A stretch of 59,911 bases of DNA from Pseudomonadota bacterium (GTDB lineage Bacteria; Pseudomonadota; Alphaproteobacteria; Sphingomonadales; Sphingomonadaceae). The notes beneath the pieces are model-generated. The model was not told where the DNA came from. It saw only the letters and a list, made by a program, of their open reading frames with translations, and made no database searches. Location of the stretch: positions 1 to 59,911 of the forward strand of contig JAEZQR010000221.1 in assembly GCA_023413015.1 (NCBI GenBank). Reading direction: 5' to 3'. The position numbers and the translations under genes were made by a program. The first letter of the stretch is position 1. Each line of letters begins with the position of its first letter. Below are positions 34,750 through 42,862 of the stretch, piece by piece.

Positions 34750-35421
34750 TCAGAAGCGGTAGCCGAGCGACAACTGCACCACCGGATGGAAGCGATAGTC
34801 GTCGATGTCGTTCTCGATCGTCATCCGCTCCGCCTCTAAGTCGGCCGCGAACGCCGGATCATCCGACAGCGTGCCGCCGATCGAGCGCAGGCGGCGGATC
34901 TTCGGCGCGCCCTGGAATATCGCGCCCGCCTCGAAGCCCAGCGCCAGCTGCGGCGCGAGGTCGGTGACGTAGCCGACCATCACCGCCGGCGCCCAGTCGC
35001 GGACGCGGTAGCGCGCGCGCAGCTTGCCGACCTGCGCCGGCGTCACGGTGCGCAAGCCGATGGTGACGTCGCTCGTCGGCGTCGCCTCCAGCCACGCCCG
35101 CTCGCCCGTGACCCGGATGCCGACCGACAGTCGGAAGCCGTTGCCGGTCGGATAATAGTCCAGCATCGCGCCGCCCGAGTGCCGCCGCTTCACGCTGGTG
35201 TCGAAGTCGATGTCGTCGCTCTTCGCGTCAACCTCGAAGAGGTGGGTGTCGATCAGTGTCGCGTTGGCACGGAGCACCAGTTTGTCGTCGAAGCGGTAAC
35301 TGATCTCTGGCCCCACCCCCAGCGTGCCGGCGGTCAGCCCGATGCCGAATGGCTGCTCCTGAGCCACGCTGGGCCCGGCGGCCAGCACCAAGACTGCCAC
35401 CAGAAACATTCCACGCAACAT
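34750..35421 (-). CDS. Outer-membrane beta-barrel-like exported protein
   Basis: A 223-residue protein with a signal peptide (FLVAVLVLAAGPSVAQ). The mature chain alternates polar and non-polar residues in short strands (FGIGLTAGTLGVGPEISYRF, LRLSVGIRVTGERAW-like) and ends in LSLGYRF, the C-terminal phenylalanine signature for barrel assembly. It resembles OmpW/opacity-type 8-stranded porins, but I cannot name it. The ATG at 35421 is preferred to a TTG two codons earlier. Confidence 0.8.
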   Translation of the reverse strand: MLRGMFLVAVLVLAAGPSVAQEQPFGIGLTAGTLGVGPEISYRFDDKLVLRANATLIDTHLFEVDAKSDDIDFDTSVKRRHSGGAMLDYYPTGNGFRLSVGIRVTGERAWLEATPTSDVTIGLRTVTPAQVGKLRARYRVRDWAPAVMVGYVTDLAPQLALGFEAGAIFQGAPKIRRLRSIGGTLSDDPAFAADLEAERMTIENDIDDYRFHPVVQLSLGYRF

Positions 35422-35592
35422 CCGCAACCCTGTTTTGTACGCAACGAACTGCTCCGCTCAACCCGAAGGCGCGCGCTTCGTTCCCGAAACGGCCGCAGCA
35501 CGAGCCCGCGTCAAACGGGCCGAATGACGTTGCGAAACACCAGCCAAAACCCTATGTTCCCTGTCTGTTCAGGCGGGGTTCGAAAGACGGAA

Positions 35593-36966
<1,374 letters not shown>

Positions 36967-36978
36967 GCCGTGACCGCA

Positions 36979-37575
36979 ATGACCGCTCTCGACATCATCG
37001 TCCTGCTGATGATCGGCCTTGCTGCGCTGTTCGGCGTGATGCGCGGCTTCGTCACCGAAATCCTGTCGCTGATCGCCTGGGTGGCCGGCGTCGCCGCGCT
37101 TCGCCTGTTCTACGAGCCCGGCGCCGAGATCGCGGCCGGCTGGACCGGCACCGAGACCGGCGGCGCGATCCTCGCCTTCGTGCTGATCTTCCTCGTCACC
37201 TTCATCGGCTTCCGCTTCGTCGCCCGGAGCTTGGGCGAACGCACCAAGAAGTCGGTGGTCGGCCCGATCGACCGCGTGCTGGGGCTGGGCTTCGGCGCGA
37301 TCAAGGGCCTGATCGGCGCCTCGCTTCTCTTCCTGCTGGTCAACCTCTTCTTCGACGTCACCTGGGGCGCCGACGAGCCCAAGCCCGAATGGCTGCGCTC
37401 GTCGAAGACCTACCCCCTCCTCAAGCTATCGAGCCAGGCGGTCGTCGACTGGGTCGAGGAACGCCGCGCCGACACCGGCCCGGCCGCCCCTGTGGGCACC
37501 AGCGGCACCGGCTACGACGCCGACCAGCGCGGCGGGCTGGAGGAACTGCTGAAGGACACCGCCGGCAAGCGCTGA
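36979..37575 (+). CDS. CvpA family protein
   Basis: A 198-residue membrane protein beginning with the family opening TALDIIVLLMIGLAALFGVM and RGFVTEILSLIAWV, then two further helices and GPIDRVLGLGFGAIKG. CvpA proteins are needed for colicin V production in E. coli and influence envelope stability; the mechanism is unclear. radA followed by cvpA is a usual alphaproteobacterial pair. A GTG nine bases upstream is an alternative start. Confidence 0.9.
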   Translation: MTALDIIVLLMIGLAALFGVMRGFVTEILSLIAWVAGVAALRLFYEPGAEIAAGWTGTETGGAILAFVLIFLVTFIGFRFVARSLGERTKKSVVGPIDRVLGLGFGAIKGLIGASLLFLLVNLFFDVTWGADEPKPEWLRSSKTYPLLKLSSQAVVDWVEERRADTGPAAPVGTSGTGYDADQRGGLEELLKDTAGKR

Positions 37576-37641
37576 GGTCCGGCGGCCGATTTCTGTACGC
37601 GCCGGATTAAGAAGGCACGCCGGCACCCGTTCTACCCTTCT

Positions 37642-38838
37642 ATGCGAGTCCTATTCTATCTGCCGGTCGTAACGCCCTGGTGGTTCGAAAACATCGTCGC
37701 ACCTCTCATCCGAGTCACGGCGTCGGAGGCCGAGGTACATGTGCTTGTGCCCACCTTCTGGAACAGCATCGGCATCGGCCCCACCCAACTGGCGCCCTAC
37801 ACGGACCTACCCCATGTGCATTGGCACCTGATGCCCGGAGAGGAGAATGCCGCCCTCCGCGTATCGGCAGCCGACTGCCCCGAGTTGCTCGACTTCGTGC
37901 ATCAAATCCGTGCGGACTACACCATCTGCCGCAGCGCCGACTTCGAAACGCCAGCCAAGTTCCCCGGCAAGGTGCGCTATCTCATGGAAGGAGGAGTGCC
38001 GCCATTTCCGACCGAGAACCACTGGGCGGTGCTGACATCGCAGCCATTCGACAACGGTTGCCTGCCGGCTCTGCCAGCCGCGGACCGCGAGCGACTGGCT
38101 ACCGCCATCGCTCCGGCTTGGAAGCATATGCACGAGCGCTTCGCGGCAGAAGATCCTTCGCGTGAAGCCGGCCTCGCGGCGCTTGGCCTGCCCACCGACA
38201 AGCGCATCATCGCGCTCCCGCTCGAATATGAGCACCACGAAAATCTGTTCGGAGTGCATCGCTCGTACCAGTCGAATAGAGACGTCGTGCTCGGCATTGC
38301 CGCCCACCTCGGACCCGACGAACTCCTTGCGGTTACTGACCATCCGCTGAATCAACTGCATGTCGACACGACCGAGATGCGTCGCGCTGTCGCTTCGCTT
38401 GGCGATCGTGCCGTGCTCATGCCGAACGTCAGCAAGGATAGCGACGATATTGTCGCGCAGCGCATCAATACAACCGCACGGCTCATTGGCTGCTGCGATG
38501 GCGTTTTCGTCGAGCTTTCGAAGTCATTTTCCGTTGCCGGTTTCTTCGGCACGCCGATGATGCGCAACACACCCTTCCGCACCGGCGGCTGGCTCCGCAG
38601 CTTCAGTAACTTCGATGACTTCCTGAAATCGCTGCGCGCGGGCAAGCGACGGGAGCCAGCCCCTGATGATGCGCGCGTTTGGTTCGGCTTCCACCTGCTG
38701 AACGATGTCATCGACACCCAGCACCTCGACCTTGGGGCGGCGGATATTATCGGACATTTTGAACAGCCGGTGGATCCCCGCCGCTGGGATGCCGCTCTGG
38801 AGCGCTACTGTGAATATGTGCCGGAGCTCTTCGCTTGA
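37642..38838 (+). CDS. Putative glycosyltransferase-like protein of a Kdo polysaccharide locus
   Basis: A 398-residue protein, no signal peptide. N-terminal FYLPVVTPWWFENIVAP and a Rossmann-type second half (IIALPLEYEHHENLFG, ELLAVTDHPLN) suggest a two-domain GT-B layout. The late segment VFVELSKSFSVAGFFGTPMM is loosely like the nucleotide-sugar site region of KpsC/KpsS capsule transferases, but similarity is weak. It heads a group of genes for a Kdo-like sugar and its stop overlaps the next start (TTGA), so it may use that sugar. GC is lower than in the flanks. Function is inferred from context. Confidence 0.5.
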   Translation: MRVLFYLPVVTPWWFENIVAPLIRVTASEAEVHVLVPTFWNSIGIGPTQLAPYTDLPHVHWHLMPGEENAALRVSAADCPELLDFVHQIRADYTICRSADFETPAKFPGKVRYLMEGGVPPFPTENHWAVLTSQPFDNGCLPALPAADRERLATAIAPAWKHMHERFAAEDPSREAGLAALGLPTDKRIIALPLEYEHHENLFGVHRSYQSNRDVVLGIAAHLGPDELLAVTDHPLNQLHVDTTEMRRAVASLGDRAVLMPNVSKDSDDIVAQRINTTARLIGCCDGVFVELSKSFSVAGFFGTPMMRNTPFRTGGWLRSFSNFDDFLKSLRAGKRREPAPDDARVWFGFHLLNDVIDTQHLDLGAADIIGHFEQPVDPRRWDAALERYCEYVPELFA

Positions 38839-39851
38839 GCGCCGCGGCCGCCCTGAAGCGCACCCCGGCACGACCGGTCAAACCTGCCGACGAGACCAAT
38901 GGCTGGTTTCTCGACGTAGTACGGGCGGAACGCGACGCACTGGATGCCTTCATCGCGTCGGTCCCAGCCGGCATTGACGCCATCGTACGACTGATCGCCA
39001 GCCAGATGCGCCCCATCGTCTGCCTCGGCATGGGCAAGTCCGGGTTGGTCGCCGCCAAGCTTGCTGCCACCTTCTCCAGCCTCGGCACGCCCGCTTTCTT
39101 TCTGAACGCCGCCGAGGCCGCGCACGGCGATCTTGGGGCCATACAGACCGGCAACCTCGTCATCCTGTTCTCGAACAGCGGCACGACCGACGAAATCCTG
39201 CGCATCCTGCCGCTGCTGAAGGCGCGCGACTGCACGCTCGTCGGCGTTGTCGGCCGTTCCCCATCACCGCTCGCAGGGGCCGTGGATCATCTGATACTGG
39301 CAAATGTCACGGCCGAGGCCGACCACATCGGCATGGCCCCGACCGCCAGCACGACGCTGCAGATGGCGATCGGCGATGCGCTCGCAGTGGCCGCGAGCCG
39401 GGCGCGCAACTTCACCCGCGCGGATTTCCTGCGCCACCATCCGGCTGGACTACTCGGGCGCCAGTCGATCCCGATCCGCCACCTGATGCGCACTGGCGAT
39501 GATCTGCCCGTTGTATACCCTCACACATCGGCGGCCGAACTGCTCGCTGTCGTATCGGCCAAACGATTAGGGGCTGCCTGCGTCATCGATTGGGAGAATC
39601 GGCTTCTCGGCCTCATCGTTGATGGTGACATCCGCCGCTTGGTCCAGGCGCGGCAGGATCTCTACGCCGCCACGGCCCGCGATCTCATGCAGCCCCACCC
39701 CACCGTCATTGTCGATACCGCCACCGTCGGCGACGTACTGGTGCTGCTCGAAGCCCAAGGCGGCCCCCTGGCCGTGCTCCCGGTCGTCGACACCAACGGC
39801 AGTCTTCAGGGCATGCTCCACACGTACGACGTCGCTCAGGCCAAGGGATAA
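38835..39851 (+). CDS. Arabinose-5-phosphate isomerase, KpsF/KdsD type, with CBS pair
   Basis: A 338-residue protein. The SIS domain (about 40-200) has VCLGMGKSGLVAAKLAATFS, VILFSNSGTTDEILRILP and the conserved HGDLGA histidine, and the C-terminal 130 residues form two CBS motifs (about 210-335). It converts ribulose 5-phosphate to arabinose 5-phosphate, the first step to Kdo. The start is TTG, overlapping the previous stop. kdsA and a cytidylyltransferase follow, so this copy is tied to the local pathway. Confidence 0.9.
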   Translation: MSAAAALKRTPARPVKPADETNGWFLDVVRAERDALDAFIASVPAGIDAIVRLIASQMRPIVCLGMGKSGLVAAKLAATFSSLGTPAFFLNAAEAAHGDLGAIQTGNLVILFSNSGTTDEILRILPLLKARDCTLVGVVGRSPSPLAGAVDHLILANVTAEADHIGMAPTASTTLQMAIGDALAVAASRARNFTRADFLRHHPAGLLGRQSIPIRHLMRTGDDLPVVYPHTSAAELLAVVSAKRLGAACVIDWENRLLGLIVDGDIRRLVQARQDLYAATARDLMQPHPTVIVDTATVGDVLVLLEAQGGPLAVLPVVDTNGSLQGMLHTYDVAQAKG

Positions 39852-39859
39852 TTGTCGTC

Positions 39860-41170
39860 ATGAAGATCGTGGCCTTCGTGCCAGCCAAGGGTACAAGCGA
39901 GCGCATCGCCAACAAGAACCTGCAACTTCTCGACGGCGAGCATCTGTTCAAGCGCAAGCTGCGCCAACTACTCGACTGCGAGCTCATCGACGAAATCTAT
40001 CTCGATACTGAGACGGATGATCTGGCCGCTTACGCCGACGACCTGCCGATCAAGCGCCTGCGCCGCCCCACGAGCCTCGCGACCAATGCGACCGACGGGC
40101 ACGAGATGTTCGCCTATGAGTGCGGCGAGGTTCCCGACGCCGACATCTATGTCCAGTGCCTGTGCACTGCTCCCTTCGTCACTGCCGACACCGTAACTCG
40201 CGCCCTGCGGCGCCTGCTCGACGACCCGGACGCGGACAGCTTGGTCGGTGTGCACCGCGCCAAACATTATCAGTGGGATAACGGGACGCCTCTCTATGGC
40301 ACCGGCCGCATCCCGAACAGCGTCGACCTGCCGGCCTCGATCATTGAGGCGATGAGCCTCTATATCGTCCGCCGCGCCGGTGACGCTCCGCCGACCCGGC
40401 GCTTCGGCGCCCGCCCGATCCTGTTCGACCTCGACCCGCTCGAACAGATCGACGTCAACACACCGGCCGACCTGCAGCTCGCCGAAACCGTCTGCGCCGG
40501 TCAACGCGCTGCCGCGAACGATCGGATGCGCGCGATGCGGGCGCACCTCTCCTCCTCGATGTTGGCCGATATCTGTAAGGATATGGGGCTGAATGCGGTG
40601 CTGCCATCGCGCCTGCGCCCGACCAGCCCCGGCAAAATCTTCGGTCGCGCCAAGACGCTCGCGCTCGCTGCGCTCGACAACGAGGCGCGCCGCACCGATG
40701 CCTGGAAAGGCATCTACGGCGCGCTCGAGTCCTACCGCTTCGTCCGTCCCGGCGATGTTATCATGGTATCGACCGAGGCACCCGAGCGTGCCTACTTCGG
40801 CGACCTGAACGCCAACCTCGCGATCCGGTCGGGGGCGGTCGGCGCCGTGATCGACGGCTTCACCCGCGACACGGCCGACGTGCGTGCGCTCGGCCTGCCG
40901 GTCTATGCGCATGGCGCGCGCTGCGACGACATCAAGTACGAAGGCACGCTCGCCGACATGAACCGTCCGATCGAGATCGGCGGCGTGGCGATTCGCAATG
41001 ACGACTATGTCTTCGCCGACGAGGATGGTGTCATCGTCGTGCCGCGCGAACGGTGGCCTGCAGTCGAGGCCGAAGCGTGGAAGGTCATGGCGAACGAGGC
41101 GCGCATCCGCCTCTATGCAGCGCAAGGCCGGGACGTCGGTGAAATTCTCGCCGAATGTGGTGCATTTTGA
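39860..41170 (+). CDS. Fusion: CMP-sugar (ulosonate) cytidylyltransferase + RraA-like aldolase domain
   Basis: A 436-residue two-domain protein. Residues about 1-205 are a NeuA/KdsB-like cytidylyltransferase: PAKGTSERIANKNLQLLDG is the CTP loop and IYVQCLCTAPFVTADTV the next block. Residues about 225-436 are an RraA/HMG-aldolase-like domain: GDVIMVSTEAPERAYFGDL, GAVGAVIDGFTRDTADVR with R336 and D337, and FADEDGVIVVPRE. RraA-family class II aldolases cleave 4-hydroxy-2-keto acids to pyruvate; Kdo-type ulosonic acids contain exactly that unit. The fusion is in one frame with no sign of a sequencing join. It lies between kpsF/kdsD and kdsA. I do not know of a characterised protein with this layout. 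Confidence 0.85.
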   Translation: MKIVAFVPAKGTSERIANKNLQLLDGEHLFKRKLRQLLDCELIDEIYLDTETDDLAAYADDLPIKRLRRPTSLATNATDGHEMFAYECGEVPDADIYVQCLCTAPFVTADTVTRALRRLLDDPDADSLVGVHRAKHYQWDNGTPLYGTGRIPNSVDLPASIIEAMSLYIVRRAGDAPPTRRFGARPILFDLDPLEQIDVNTPADLQLAETVCAGQRAAANDRMRAMRAHLSSSMLADICKDMGLNAVLPSRLRPTSPGKIFGRAKTLALAALDNEARRTDAWKGIYGALESYRFVRPGDVIMVSTEAPERAYFGDLNANLAIRSGAVGAVIDGFTRDTADVRALGLPVYAHGARCDDIKYEGTLADMNRPIEIGGVAIRNDDYVFADEDGVIVVPRERWPAVEAEAWKVMANEARIRLYAAQGRDVGEILAECGAF

Positions 41171-41184
41171 TGGAGGCAACGGCC

Positions 41185-42003
41185 ATGCATGCTGTCGAAG
41201 TAGGCCCACTCACCATCGCCAACGATCGGCCGCTGGTGCTTATCGCCGGCCCCTGCGCCATGGAGAGCCGAGATCACGCCATCGAGACGGCCGCCGCGCT
41301 TTCCGAGATGTGCGGCGCGCTTGGCCTCGGGCTGATCTACAAATCCTCCTTCGACAAGGCGAACCGCACGTCGATTAACGCACCGCGCGGAATCGGCATG
41401 GCAAAGGCCCTTGAGGTGTTTGCCGAGGTACGCGAACGCTTTGGCTGTCCAATTGTCACTGATGTTCATGAAGCGACGCAGTGTGCGCCAGTCGCCGAAG
41501 CCGTCGACATGCTGCAGATCCCGGCCTTTCTGTGCCGCCAGACCGATCTGCTCGTCGCCGCCGCGCAAACCGGTCGCGCCGTTAACGTGAAGAAGGGCCA
41601 GTTTCTCGCACCGTGGGACATGGCGAATGTCGCCGCCAAGCTGAAAGCCGCCGGTAACGATCGCATTTTGCTCTGCGAGCGTGGGGCGAGTTTCGGCTAT
41701 AACACGCTCATCAGCGATATGCGCGCGCTGCCGATCCTGGCGCAGACCGGTTTCCCGGTGGTGTTCGACGCGACCCATTCGGTGCAGCAGCCAGGTGGCC
41801 AAGGCGATCGCTCGGGCGGGCAGCGCGAGTTCGTGCCCGTTCTGGCCCGCGCTGCCGTCGCGGTCGGGGTAGCCGCGCTGTTCATTGAGACGCATCAGAA
41901 CCCCGATACCGCACCGAGCGATGGCCCGAACATGGTGCCGCTGCACGAGATGCCAGCGCTCCTCGCCCGACTCCAGCAGTTTGATCGGCTCGCGAAGGCT
42001 TAA
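41185..42003 (+). CDS. kdsA: 3-deoxy-8-phosphooctulonate (Kdo-8-P) synthase
   Basis: A 272-residue enzyme joining arabinose 5-phosphate and phosphoenolpyruvate. Family marks are LIAGPCAMES, KSSFDKANRTS, TDVHEATQC, NVKKGQFLAPWDM and FDATHSVQQPGG. The ATG at 41185 has GGAGG 8 nt upstream; an ATG in the preceding stop (TGATG, 41170) is the alternative. The cysteine in KSSF...-type position is not a metal ligand check I can make fully. It ends in a TTAA shared with the convergent phosphatase gene. Confidence 0.95.
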   Translation: MHAVEVGPLTIANDRPLVLIAGPCAMESRDHAIETAAALSEMCGALGLGLIYKSSFDKANRTSINAPRGIGMAKALEVFAEVRERFGCPIVTDVHEATQCAPVAEAVDMLQIPAFLCRQTDLLVAAAQTGRAVNVKKGQFLAPWDMANVAAKLKAAGNDRILLCERGASFGYNTLISDMRALPILAQTGFPVVFDATHSVQQPGGQGDRSGGQREFVPVLARAAVAVGVAALFIETHQNPDTAPSDGPNMVPLHEMPALLARLQQFDRLAKA

Positions 42004-42797
42004 GCCAGCAGTCGCTCTTGCACCTTCGCCCAAATGTCGGGGTTGCGTGCGATAAGCATCCCCTCGCCGTCCTCGCTTGGCCGATAGGGTGAACCGTCCC
42101 AGCGCGCGACCTTGCCGCCCGCCTCGGTCAGGAACAGCGCTCCCGGCGCGTGATCCCATGCCAGCGTCCGGCGATAGATCGCGAAATGTGGTCCGCTGGT
42201 CGCCACCAGCGGGTATTCCGCTCCCGCACAGCCCAAGCTCGGCGTCAATTCGGCAAGGCCATCGCTCCGGCCATGGATCGCCTCGCTTACGGCCTGCGAC
42301 ATGAACTTGCCGACGGCTCCGTGAAGTACCATCGGCACGTCAACCGAAGTGCGAACCCGCTCGCCGGCGATCCAGGCACCGCTGCCCGCCTCGGCTACCG
42401 CCAGCCGACCGGTCACCGGGTCCAGCAGCCAGCCCGCTACCGTCTGTCCGCGCTCCAGCAACGCCACCATTACCGCAAATGTTGATCGGCCCGCTGCGAA
42501 ATTCGCCGTGCCGTCGAGCGGATCGACAAGCCACACCCGCTTATTGCTTATGCGTGACAGACAATGGGGATTGGCTGCGCAGGCCTCTTCACCGATTACC
42601 AGCGACCCGGGCAACAGGGCCGTCAGCCCGTTCGTGATGATCGCTTCGGCTTCGCGATCCGCCACCGTGACCAGTTCGCCGGGCGATTTCTCGATAATCT
42701 GGTCTGCCGCGAGCGCTCGAAACCTCGGCAGGATCGCCGCCGCTGCGGCCTCACGCAGCAGGTCGCCGACCTTATCGATCAGTTTGACGACCGTCAT
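42000..42797 (-). CDS. Inositol-monophosphatase family protein (CysQ-like)
   Basis: A 265-residue sugar/nucleotide phosphatase of the IMPase family. Metal-binding motifs are LVIGEEA, WLVDPLDGTANF and WDHAPGALF, all intact. Family members dephosphorylate inositol phosphate, PAP or fructose 1,6-bisphosphate. It is convergent with kdsA (shared TTAA). Because no classical KdsC phosphatase is seen, this or the HAD protein next door may remove the phosphate from Kdo-8-P, but that is speculation. Confidence 0.88.
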   Translation of the reverse strand: MTVVKLIDKVGDLLREAAAAAILPRFRALAADQIIEKSPGELVTVADREAEAIITNGLTALLPGSLVIGEEACAANPHCLSRISNKRVWLVDPLDGTANFAAGRSTFAVMVALLERGQTVAGWLLDPVTGRLAVAEAGSGAWIAGERVRTSVDVPMVLHGAVGKFMSQAVSEAIHGRSDGLAELTPSLGCAGAEYPLVATSGPHFAIYRRTLAWDHAPGALFLTEAGGKVARWDGSPYRPSEDGEGMLIARNPDIWAKVQERLLA

Positions 42798-42862
42798 GCC
42801 TGAAGCCTCTCATCACTCACGATGGCGGCGACTCGTGGAAGCATGGCGGAACCCTGCCTGAT

